Assembly (NCBI GenBank): GCA_023386315.1
Contig: JAEWJZ010000018.1
Location: forward strand, 1 to 64,000
Source of the DNA: Bacillota bacterium
Lineage (GTDB): Bacteria > Bacillota > Clostridia > Lachnospirales > Lachnospiraceae
Length of the DNA stretch: 64,000 nucleotides
Direction of reading: 5' to 3'
How positions within the stretch are numbered: the stretch's first letter is position 1; each line of letters opens with the position of its first letter. The notes below the pieces were generated by a model. The model was not told where the DNA came from and did no database searches. It was given only the letters and a program-made list of their open reading frames with translations. This document shows, piece after piece, positions 44,067 through 56,500 of the stretch. Position numbers and translations under genes: made by a program.

Positions 44067-44426
44067 TTATCCAAGAATAACCTCTTTCTTTTCCAGGATA
44101 GCATTTGCTGCCGCACAGGCCGGGCAATCACAATAGATCGCTCCAGCAGATTTGATTTTCTTTGCATGTCCAGCGATATTCTTTGCAGTATCTGCTCCGA
44201 AAATACGAATTCCGTCATCAGATTCTGCGAAGCCGATTAACATGTCAATCGGTACAACATCCGCTTTCAGCTCATCCATAAATTTTTTCGTTTCCGCTGC
44301 TTCCTCTTGTGTCCCAACGGCATCCAACCAGCTCTGGGCTGCTGTTTTTGCCTCATTGCTGCAGGATGATGCATTGATTAATTCGTGTGTTTTTTCAACT
44401 ACATAATCTAATACTTCTTTATTCAT
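44067..44426 (-). CDS. Conserved small protein with CxCxxC motif
   Basis: This 119-residue acidic, largely helical protein has a C-terminal YCDCPACAAANAIL motif that could bind metal or be redox active, plus one further cysteine pair member near residue 22. Close relatives occur in Lachnospiraceae and, as I recall, are sometimes labelled molecular chaperone Hsp90, though nothing here resembles Hsp90. The start follows AAGGAGG. Function unknown. It is separated from the giant adhesin gene by about 117 bp. Confidence 0.7.
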   Translation of the reverse strand: MNKEVLDYVVEKTHELINASSCSNEAKTAAQSWLDAVGTQEEAAETKKFMDELKADVVPIDMLIGFAESDDGIRIFGADTAKNIAGHAKKIKSAGAIYCDCPACAAANAILEKKEVILG

Positions 44427-44543
44427 ATTTAATACCTCCTTCTTTATCTGGAAATTATTTACATTCTATCATAAAAAATGTGGTTTTACAATTGGCCGAT
44501 TACACAGTGGGGCGTGGCAAGGAATCTGGCAATAAATACATTC

Positions 44544-47500
44544 TTATACTTGTTCTTCACCTTTCTTATTTTTTCTTCTCTTTACGGTAGAAATACCAGA
44601 TACAATAGCTGCCAGACTCAGACTTAAGAGTAATCCTCCTTTCAGACTTGTATCGCCTGTCTTTGGTAAACTGCTCAGCCAGTTCCAAAATCCCTTTCCT
44701 TTATAACTGGTAATTCCAAAAGCATTTAAGCTTGATTGATATTTTGCAGTTATAATGCCTTTTTTCTTTCCGCTCTCCGGACTGTTAAACATTGTGAGTT
44801 CTCCTGTTACGGTTCCGTCGTCCGTTATATAAATAGTCAGGTAGTAATCAGTTTTTTTATATCCTGCAGGAGCTTTTATTTCATGAACAGTGTATTGTCC
44901 AGAACTAATCGGATGAAATGATATGATACCGTTTTTATCTGTCGTTTCTTTGAATACCGGCTCTCCAGCTTCATTTCTGATCTCCAGTTCAGCTCCAGCT
45001 AATCTTTCCATTGTTTCAACATCTGCCTTTTGAATTATCACTTCCGGAGAAAGGTAATTAATAACTGATACTGTACTGTTTTCTGATATCTCGCCATTTT
45101 TGATGGTAAAAGCGTAAGTATGATCTGTTTTAAGGTAACTGGGAGCCGGCTTAGTCTCTTTGTATGTATAGGTCCCATTTTCTGGCATATCAAATTTTGC
45201 GTATCCATCCTCCCCAGTATTCACAGTCAGGTATAAACTTCCGTTAGATTTGTAAATAGAAAATTCCACTCCTTTAATCCCCTGTCCTGTTGCTGCATCT
45301 GTTTTGTAGAGATACATTTTATCCGAGCCTGGGTTTTGTTGCTTGGGATCGGTCATAGTGACCTCAAATAGTCCGGCGCCTTTGGGTGCAGTAAATGCTA
45401 TATCAGAGGAAAGAAGGTATCCGGCTGGAGCATTTACCTCATGAAGATAATAAGTTCTTTTTGCCACTAATTTTCCTGTGATATCTATAGTTTCATCTGT
45501 TGATACAAAGTCTGGAACAACTACGTTTTTTTGCTGATCCAATATCTGTAAAGTGGCTCCTCTTAAAATATGACCTGATGAATCCACTTTTCTTATACGG
45601 ACTCTTGTTTCATCATTTCTCATTTCTATCTGGTCTACGCTTCCATCCTTGCTGACAATAAATGTAATATCTTCTGCATAGGTATAGCCATCTACCGGCT
45701 TTTCTTCAATAAATCGGTATGTTTCTCCGGCTATTAATTTTCCAATAATTTCATGGGGCTGCTCCCCGGACATCCACTCTTCTACCTTATTCCCTTCATG
45801 ATCTATTACACTCAGACGATTTCCGGGGAGTTCTTCGCTCCCTGTGATTGCCTTTTTAGAGAGGATTACATGAGTCGGATCATCAATCATAACCACAGTA
45901 TTTCTATTTTCATTTATACTGACGGTAAAAGAAACATCTTCTTCATAGGCATACCCATCTGTTGGTTTCACTTCATGGAGCCAGTAGTTTTTTTCAGCAA
46001 TCAGCTGCCCTTTTAACACCTCAAACTCATTTCCTGTTGTAAAGATTAAATCTTCCCCGGCTGTGATACCATTACCATCACGAACCGCTTTTGCAGCTGT
46101 TTTGTCCTCATTTAAGATCTGAAGCGTACATCCGGATAATGGACGTGCTGCTTTAGAAGGAGTATTCTCCGTCAGAGACTTGGCCAGTTTTTGAATTTCA
46201 ACTTCCGTTTTTTGATCCTTCATAATGACGGTTATGGTTTCCGCTTCTTTTGGCACAGTAAATGTCACACTCTCACTGTAGGCATATCCGGCAGGAGGCT
46301 CCTCCTCCGAAAGTTCATAGGTTCTGCCAGCAATTAAAAGCCCTGTTAAAATAACTGGTTCTCCTGTTGGTGTAAACTCTTTGATCAATGTGCCAGTATC
46401 CTTTTCCCTGATAGAAAACCGCCCTCCGCTTAAAAGTTCTCCTGATTCTGTATCCGTTTTTAAAATACTCACTTCTGTTTTCTGATCCTCCATGATAATT
46501 GTCTCAGGAATTCCGCTGTCTTCTGCGATAAATCTAATATCCTTCTCGTAAGCGTACCCATCTGGGGAAATGACCTCTTGAAAGATATATTCTTTCCCAG
46601 GTGTCACAAGTCTTACTGGGATCTGTACCCTCTCTCCTTCCTTAGTTAATTCATAAATTATCTCATTTGTCTCTGCATCAATCAGGTGATAGATGCCTCC
46701 GGAAAGCTTCTTACCAGTATCATGATCAAGTTTGGAAAAAAACAGCTGAACCGTCCGGTCTTCCATATCAACGTTATCAACCATTCCTGAAGCGTTTACT
46801 TCAAATCGGTACGCACCGCTTATCAGGCTGTTCCCATCGCTGTAAGAGGTTGTCTCCATAAGTTTATAGCTTCCTCCGACTGCCAGGATTTCCCGGATGG
46901 ATTCATCATTCCTGTTGCTTTCAAATACTTGACTTTGGAAATTTTTCTGGATTTCTCCGGTCATGATCTCCTCTCCCGGTTCATATCCATCTGCTTCAGC
47001 TTTTGTAATTTCATATCTGATTCCATAAGGTAGACCGGAAAAGGTAATAAATCCATCTCCGGTAAGAGTAATATCCCCCTCCCCTTTGATTCTTCCAGTT
47101 TGGGAGCCGGTGAACGCCTGATAGCCAATTAAGACCGTTCCTGCCTGATCTGTGAATTTCACATGATAGGTAAATGCATCAGCCTGGCTCTTTCCTGTCC
47201 CAGTCAGTTTATTAATGATACTGATGGAGCCCTCCGGGACAATGGGGTTCCAGAGGTTCGTGGTTTTTGTAACCGCTCCGGCTGTCGTTATAAAGTTTGC
47301 TAAAGCTTTCGTTCCGTTTTCTCCGCTAACTACGGCCACTATATCCACAGTTCCACTTTCATGAGCAGCTACATTGGTAAGATTCCAGGTTACATTTCCG
47401 TTTGCTTCAACGCCATAGGAGGTAGAGCGTAAATAATCAAGTCCCTCTTGGAGAACCGCTTTTACTTTTATATCCGCCGGGTAACTGTATGGATTGGTAT

Positions 47501-50500
47501 AGGAAATTGTGTATTTCATGACGCTTCCTGCCTTAACTGCACTGTGATCTGCCCCGACACTGCTTGTCACTTCGGCAATGGGACTTTCTTTCGTAACCGG
47601 GTTGGTTATGGTGTAATCATGGGTATCATCACTGATGATCCAGTCTGCCAGTATATTTCCCTCAGAGTCAGTTAGTTTCTGTCTGGTCTCTAAATAAGTT
47701 CTGGAAGGCAACGAGTAGGTTCCTTGTTCATCAAGATAGATCCGTCTGGTTTCTTTTCCGGATTTTTCTGTCTGGCCGTCTGAATACCTGGTATACTCGG
47801 TAATCTCATATAAATGTCCGTTCGTGATCCCGTCATTAGCAGTTAATATAAGGCTGCTTCCTGCTCCCATGAAGGCTGGAAGCTCTGTTGCGGTATCTAA
47901 ATCCTTTAAGATGAGGTAGGTTTTTACTGGAACTCTTCCGGTTATGGTAAGGGCTTCTATGGTGCCGTTCTCACTTGCCAGTTTTAGGATACTGAAATCA
48001 TTGGATACATTTAAGATTCCGGTTCCTGCTTTGTTTATGGCGAAAATCACCCGCGCTGAAAGAACGTATCCAGCTGGAGCTACTAACTCCTCCATAATAT
48101 AAACCTGTCCTGCTGACAACTTCTTTGTCAAGGTGAAACCGTCAGGTCCCGAAACGGCTGTTGCTATGGGTTCTCCGTCCTTTTCATATTCTCCATTCAC
48201 AGCTATTGCCCTATAAACCGCGATCTCCGCTCCTTCCACCGCCATGCCGGTGTCAAAGTTTGTTTTCTTGAAGTAAATATTTGTTGGATCATTCTCAATT
48301 TCATAGGTATAAAGTATTTCATTTCCGTTCCCCTTCCCGTCAAATTGGAATTTTTTAATTCCCCTGGAAATCTGGTAAAAATCCGGTGGGGAGATTTCTT
48401 CTACCGTATAGGTATAGGCTTTTACGGTTCCATTGGTCTGGACTTCACCTACCGGAAGTCCGGAAAGATCTGCCACCCCATCTGACCCGGTGACCATGTA
48501 CCAGGTTTTTCCGGTCTCTTTATTTGTTACCTCAAATCTTGCATGTTCCAATCCTTTCCCGGTATCGGAGGCATTCTTTTTTATCTCCAGTTTCCCAATG
48601 GCAGGGGTATTGACCACTTTATAAAATGGTATTTTTTCCGCGCCAACCGTAATCTTTACCGGATCTGCTTTCTGCATATAGGCCGGTGCCTCTGTTTCCA
48701 CGATATAATAGGTTCCATAAGCGGTTTTACCAATCCGGTGAGGTTTTATATCTCCTACAGAAAGTGCTGTTGGAATATCCCCATTAAACTGATCCTCTTC
48801 CGTATAAGTTCCCTCCGTTCCAGAGGCCCAGGTCTCAATGAGGTGATCTTCATCTTCTATCAGATTCCCGTCTGCATCCGAGCGGTATAGGGCAAGCGTT
48901 GCGCCGGTGACTGCATATTCTGCCGTTCCATCTGTTACTACCTTTAATACATTGATGTACTTTTCCTCATTTTCAAGGCTAAATCTCTGTATATCTCCGG
49001 TTTCTGTCAGGATGATTGCTTTCGGATCGGCTGCTCCAAACCCATCTGGTACCGTTTCTTCCACCAAAACGTAATTCCCGATTTTTTCATCTCCTGTTTC
49101 TGCATTGAAGGGCAGATAATCAATCCGGTGCATTCCCTCTAAGGTGTCATAGCTTTTAATCCCTCCATTTTCTTTATAGTTAAACTGATATTCAAAGATC
49201 AGAAGCAGCTGACCGTCTGTATCAAGGGAACCCTTATTCACGTTCCGGTAAATGGTGATTCGAATGGTTTTTCCTGTATCAGTGGTCCATGTTTCCACGA
49301 TTCCCTCCCCTTTTCCAGCCTGAATGGTTCCGGTAAGGGTTGCGGTTCGCTCACCGCCCTTTGTGTACCAGGTAAGGGAGGTTAATTCCTGTCCTTTTTC
49401 TTTGTAGGCAGCTTCGAAATCCGTAATAAAGCTGGACTTGTTATCCGATAGTCCCAGAAGCGCTTTTAATCGCTCCATGACGTTGGAACTGATTTCTGTT
49501 TCCTCCGTATACTCGGTTAAATCATCAGTGGTCCACTGATCTACCCGTTTTGCCTGGTCATACACCGGCTTTCCATTTTCCATTAATATAGTCCCATTGC
49601 TGTCCGTCTTCGCTTCATAAAGAGCAAGCCCGGCTGCATGATCATTTGAGAGAGAAACCTTATTTCCTTTACTGTCCGTGTAATACTTATAAATTTCCAG
49701 CTTTGTATGGTCATTTTTTAGATTAACCGTCTGGACTTCTCCTGTTGCTTTGATGGTTAACTCCATAGAGGAGCGAACATATCCGTCTTCGGCCTCCAGC
49801 TCTTCTAAGATATAATCACCGGCTGGGATTCCTTCAAAATATTTCGGGTTGCCATCCGTGATCCAATCGGCCGACACTGTAACCGGTTCATTATCCGAGG
49901 TACGTTCCACGGTCCATTTTGCCGATGTAGTTTCTGCTTTCACCAGATAATACCCTTTCGGGTAGGTGTCACTGTCCGTGGTATAGATCCGTTTTGCTTT
50001 ATAAAGGATCAGACGGGCACCGGATACCTGGCTGTAACTGTAGGCTCCCTTTGGCTCCGTAACGGTTAGTCCTTCCTGGTAATCGCTAATTACGTTCAAT
50101 GTCTGTTGGTCGGCTGCGTCGGTTTTGGAAATTTCTACCTTTATTTTTTCATCTTCCATTCCGGTTTTCTGAACATCCTTGGTTTCTGTCACGGTAATTC
50201 CCTCCGGAAGACCTTGGGTATATCCGGAAGGAGCCGTTACCTCCTCCATGATGTAAGTTCCTGGAATTACTCTCTTTAGCATATCCGCCTGACCTACTGT
50301 CATATCTCCCTTAAACGGATCGTTTGGATACTTCTCTCCGCTTATCCAGGTGTTTTCCATCACCCAGGACTCACCCTGCCGGTGATAGAGTTTCTTATCG
50401 TCCGTGGTGTTTTCTTCCTCTCCTACGTCCTTCATACCAGTTTGATTGTTAATGCTGTAGGAAGCACTGTTATAAGCGGAAAGAAGATCATCATATTTGT

Positions 50501-53500
50501 AGCGAACATAGTCTCTATCAATGTCATAGACCGGATCTCCCTTTTTATAGGTCTGCCCGAATTTCTGGTAATACTCCGGAAGTCCATGGCCATTCAGGAC
50601 TGGATTCATGCTTTTCGCCAGACTGCTTCCGTTATAGGTTCCTGTGATATATTCCTGATCCGTATCAGCATGGATAGAGGCAATCCGGAACGTCTTTATC
50701 TTTTCTCTGGCAATAACCGCTCCTCCCGGTGTCCGGGAGATCTTCACCGGCCATACGAGAATCTTGTTCCCTTCCTTTGTGTATGCCATGCCGGTAGTCG
50801 GATTAACATATGCATCTCTGTTTCCATCACTGTCAACATGGTACATGACCGTACCGGAACTTAAGGTAAAGATTTTATCAATAGAACTATATTTTGCCGC
50901 CAGTAAATCCCCTCCGGTTAATTCAAAGGTTGGCTGTCCGGCTTTCAGGATAAAAATGGATTCCTGGTTTTTCACTAATACCTTATTACCATTCCGATCA
51001 TAGCCATAGAGTTTTCCGTCAGTTCCAGTTTCAGTTGCTGTCAAGTTTCCAAGAGAGTAATAAAGGATATCGGTATCATCCCGATCTATGGTTTCAAAGG
51101 TCCAGGTACCGTCCCCGGTTTCCCCAGAAAGGCTTCCTTTCGGATCTTCTTTTTTTAGAAATTCAACGGTTGTCCCGGCATGCCCTTTTAATACTTTTAT
51201 GGATTGGACATTATTATTCCGGTCTCTGGTCACTTCTACGCCGTTGTATCCGTAATCTCCGCTATCTCCACTCTCTGATATGGTAATGGCATCATAAAGG
51301 GCCATCTTTGCCCCAGATACATAGCGGTTCTGATCATCATCGGTATCCAACGTTCTCTCTATCAGACCGTAACCGGCAAAAACACCATCTATATAAACCA
51401 GATTTACATCCTCCCCGGCGTCCTTTCTGGACTGAAGGTTTTCAATTGTTCCTTTGTACCAGGCATATCCTAGATAAGTTCCGTTTTTATGGGCAAATTC
51501 TAAGTTCTCCATTCCGTACTTCTGCTTTAATGCCAGTTCCGTCCCTTCAAGCCTTGTATCGGTTTTATAGGTTACGGTATGATCCGAATCCTTAATCTTA
51601 GACACTTCAAGGCGAACCGGAGTATTTCCAATATAGATTCTGGCGGTATTTTCTACCTTTGTTCCAGCCTGATTTTTGTCCTCATAGATGGCTGCAGCTA
51701 TCCGGCTGTCCCTGTTTCCGTCAAGATAATAGGTTGTCTGATCCGAGTAAATTTCAATGGCTACCGGCTTGGATCTTACATATCCAGCAGGAGGCTTGAT
51801 CTCACACAGGACATAAGTTCCGGCTCCAAGAGGCTGTGGTGTTACCAAATAGCCTGTATTCTGATCCTGATAAGAGGTTTTTGATAAATCTCCTTCCCTT
51901 GCCTGTACCCCATCCCTGGTAGTCGTAAAGGCCTCAAACTGTCCAGTCCTTCTTCCCTCTTCATCGGAAAGGACTACCTGTTCTCCTTCTTCACAGACCG
52001 GGCTTCCGGCTGGAACCAGCCCGCTGTAGGACTCACCTGACTGAATAATATTGCTGGCTCCCATTGCCTCTAAAAATTCCTTAGAGCCTCCGATCAGGGT
52101 ATTTGTTTCATAAAATTTTACCTTTCCGTCTGTGTTCTCACCCTCTTCTCTGGAAGCCGCATAGAGGGCAAAAATCGCTCCATCATGGAGGATATTTTCT
52201 CCTGTTTCTGAGTCCAGTTTTTCAATTCGTAACCGGCTTGTATAGAAGGTATTTTTAAACTTCCGGTAACCATAACCTTGATAACTGGAGCTGCCATCTC
52301 CATTGGGTTCTGTGTCAGTTGTTTCATTGGCTGGCTCTGTTATACTCCACGGCACCAGCATGGAAGCGTATTTTCCGTCATAGGCGGTCTGCATCCCCTT
52401 CATGGTTGTTCCTGATCCATCAGCTTCCTTATCTTCTGAAACCGATCCATAATGGTAGATTTTCTCAATCCCATCTGTCTCATAAGTGGTACCGTTTGCT
52501 GTACCCTTTCCGGAATTCCCATCATCGGCCAGATAGTGGCTGTTTGGATTTCCTCCGGCCGTTTCGGAATCGACCATAGTATTGTAGTAATCTTTGTCCG
52601 GATCAGTTTCGCCCTGGGTAATGGTAAAGTGTCCTTTTCCGGAAGGATCACCAGAAGACGATCCGGAAAGCTTATCAAGGTCTAAACCATAGGGATAGAT
52701 TTCATAATTTCCCAGGTAATTGTATCCACGAATTACATACTTTCTTAAATCCTCTGCTTCTCCCGGCCATTCCTCATTAAACCGGATGTGGTATTTGGCT
52801 GAAAGAGATGAAACACTGTCCGCTGCGCTGTAATTGTAATAGCTGCTTAATACCTCCGGGGTCTGATCTGATCCGGATTTTCCTCCTTCATAGACCGCTG
52901 GAAGTTCGATTTCCTTGGGAGCATCAGTTTTATAATGTTTATTAAAGAGGTCCCCTAAGTCTTTGTTAAAAGGCTGCTGTTCTACGGCCACATAGGTTCC
53001 GTAGGGGAGGTATTCCGATATTCCGTAACAGTAACCGGCTCCAGTATCTTCTAAATCTGCACTCAGCGTTGTATTGTCCTTATCCTTTCCTCCGTCTGTC
53101 TCACCGTCCCAGGCAATGGAATAAATCTCATCAAAGTCATACGTGAAAAATGGTTTTAAGTAGTTTTCCGCTTTTTTTATGGCACTGGCCAGAGCCTGAT
53201 CATAAATCTGATCCGGGTAGTTTTCATTTCCTGCAGCGCTTTCTATTTCCTCTGCCTGATTTTCCTTTACCAGTTTCGCAACTTCCGTCTCTAAGTACCA
53301 GGTGGTGGCAAATTGCCGGACGTGATCGGAATGGAGGGCGTTATCTTTTGCGGTATCTGAAGTATTGATTTTATTTTCGATATCCGTATTGTTATGTACG
53401 GAGGGATACTCTTTTTCCCCTCCAGCCATTCCAAAGAGGAGCTTTTTAATAAAAGCAAATGGCTTGAAAGAGCTGCTATTATTTCCTGTCCGGTCCCATT

Positions 53501-56500
53501 GGTCCTCATTGGCCACTTTTATGGCATCAAAGAACTTATCATAGCGATAACCGTCTTTTCCACTTTCAAGAATTGCCGTATAACCTGGGTTCTGATCTGC
53601 ATTGATAAGATCATTGGTAAAACTGTAAAGTTCCGTGTTGGCTATGGCTGCATCATTGGAGTCCTTTGATAAAGGGCTTGTCTGATAATCAACTCTGGTA
53701 TAAAGCTTCTGTACCTTCTCTGGAAACTTGTCCCGGTAGGCATTGATATCCACGGTGTTTCCATTCCGATCCTGCCACGTCACGGTTCCGTCCTCTGCCC
53801 GGTTAAGCCGTTCCACGTTTGATTTTAAGTAAGCCTTAAAGCGGAAGTTTTTTAAATATGCTGCATTCGCTCCAGTTCCACCACCACTTTCAGTAAAATG
53901 ATCCTCATGGCCGGTTGCTGCATAGGTGTTATTGTCGTATGTCCCGTCTGCATTTACCTCTATGTCCTTCGTAATCTTTACCTTTTGCATGATGGGCCGT
54001 TCTACAACGGATATGCTGTTGTTACGGGTTCCTCCATCTGCATACAGCTGATTCTTATCATAGCGGAGCGTGACTGCTTCGATATAGGTTCCGGCACTTG
54101 AAAGGTTTGGAGATACGGAAATATTTCCGTAATAGAGGGCATATTCCTGGGGTGTGGTGTAGGTTCCGGAAATAAGATCATAACTATAAGTGATCTTGTA
54201 GTCTGTGGTCTCCGTCCCCTCACTCCCCTCGACATTGATGGTATAGCCCTTTCCGTCATACACGGCATCTACCGGCGTATCTACGTCCTTTAAATCATAT
54301 CCTGGACTTACCTGTACTTCCTTTTCTACCAATACTGTCTTAATACTTCCATCTCCATTCCGGATGGGCTCTCCTTTTGCATAGACCCAGTAGGTATGAG
54401 CTGGATCTTCTTTTACTGTAAGAGTAGTTAAATCATCTGGATAAACTGCCTTTGTCTGTGACAGCTTTCCGCTTTTTACTTTTGCGTAGGTGATAAATCC
54501 ATTGGTGTTTTCGGTATAATTCTCCAGCTGATCCGGTTTGTAGGGAATATAAAAATAACCAGAAACCGTTGTCCCATTTATTTCATACTGGATATCCATT
54601 TTGATATAAATTAACTTTAATGCCTCATCGTATAAATTGGAGGCAATGGTGCTTCCCACACGGTAGGAATAACGGACCACTGCTTTCCCATCAATAATCT
54701 CCTCAACTCTCAGACAGTTGAATACGGAAAGGCCGGCATCTTCCATTCCTTTATAAAGGCTTTCTGCCTGTTCCTCAAAGGTATCTCCCACCAAAGGAAT
54801 GATCATCCAGGGCGCTCCTCCATCCGGCTCCTTAAAGGAAGCCTTTTGTAAAACGGAATTCACATCCTCGGTTAAATCTCCGGTATCTTCCTTATCTGAA
54901 AAGGTAGGAATGGTATATCTTAAAGCATTGGAAGGGCGGACAGCTGTATAGTCATATTCCGGATCTGACACCTTGGTGACAACGGCCGTATCTCCGTTTG
55001 GTAAAGAAATGGTATCCCCAACGTTTGCTTCCACATAGGAACTGTTAATTACAACCTTGGCTCCCTCTTCTTCTGCTATGGCATTTTCACTGGTATAAAC
55101 ATACTCCGTATGGGTTCTACCCGGATCTTCCACCACTTTGCTTTCTGTCCGGTAAAAGGAAGCTCCTTCCGGGATATTGTTTGCATAAATCTGATAACCA
55201 TTTGTGGTGCCACTGCTATTTACTGTAAAGGTGTTCGCTTTCTTTGCCCGGTTAATATCTAAGGTACTGGCAGATACTGTTCCTTCTGCTGACGGGCTCC
55301 CTCCGTTTTGAAACGCTTCCCGGTTAGAAACAGAAGCATCTTTTCCATATACGGATAGTTCGTAACCTTCCGATCTGGTCAGTTCTTTTATGTAGTACTG
55401 GGTTCCGTCTGCATTAACGATTAAGGGACGTCCGATCCAGCAGTTTCCGTTTAAGCTTTCATTGTTTTCTATTGGATAGGAATGGCTGCTCTCCCCGGTT
55501 CCGTCCCTTCCCTGATTGGAGGATAGCTTTTCATAGCCGGAAGCCGTTTCATTCCGGCTGTCAGTTAAAGAAATGCTACTGCCATGTGAGGTATGTCCGA
55601 CAAAACGTTCTGCATCGGATTCTTTTCCTACCGCAGCTGTCATTCCGGTGTAAAGGTTTTTGGGAGCCTGGTCTGCCCAGCTGTTGGCCGTCTTTTCAAT
55701 GGTTCCGATCTGGTAATTAAAGGTAAATCCCGGTGCCTGGGTGATGGATAGGAAACTGGCATCTCCATTCCGGTCCGTTGTGGCTACAGAAACTAAGTCA
55801 TCCTTTTGAAATACCACACCGGAATGTCCGTCCGGGTGGGGAATATCGGTAGCCGCAAACAACCCGTAAACAGCTCCTTCTAAGGTTCCGTCCCCCTGTG
55901 TGTCTCCGTACGCATCATAGGAAGCGGATTCCCCTGATTTTAATTCCATGTCCTTTTTATTAAAATGAATATCTCCTTCTGTCCGGTGGTCATAAACAGT
56001 AAAAGTCCAGTCTGTAATGGAGGAAGGCAGCGGAGAAAGGCGATCTGTATCTGTAGATTCCGGCAGGGAATAAAGGGAACTTTCGCTTCCTGACTCCTCA
56101 TCAGAGGAAGCAGTTAAGGAAAAAAGTGAAACTACTTTTGATGCCGCAAGCTTCACACCTGTGACTACTTTTTCCAAAAGTCCGGTTAAAGTTACTTCCC
56201 CGTAAACCGCCTTTGCCTGGGAATCGGTTGCTATCTTTTTCTTTACGGGAGCCGTTTCCAAAGTGGAAACTTGTGTTTCGGCTTGTGGCTCAGTCTCTGT
56301 TTGTACCTCAGTTTCTACCTCTTTGGTGGATTCTGCTGTCGTTTCAGATGCTTCCGTAGTTGTTTCCGTAACCTCTTCCGATTCTGCTGGGCTTTCAGAC
56401 TCTGTTGGATCTTCTGTTTCTTCCCTGGTTTCATTCTGAGTTTCAGCTTCTGTCTCAATTTCTGTTTCTTCTATAATTTCAGGCAGTGTTTCCTCTGGTT

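Noticed and set aside
44067..44426. Hsp90-type chaperone, a label I recall for relatives of this 119-residue protein
   Set aside because: There is no GHKL ATP-binding motif and the length is far too short; only a CxCxxC motif is visible.
44790..46765. Tandem repeats of the adhesin considered as a CRISPR-like or recent repeat array
   Set aside because: The repetition is at protein level, with diverged units of about 85-110 residues inside a coding frame; there are no short identical repeats with spacers.
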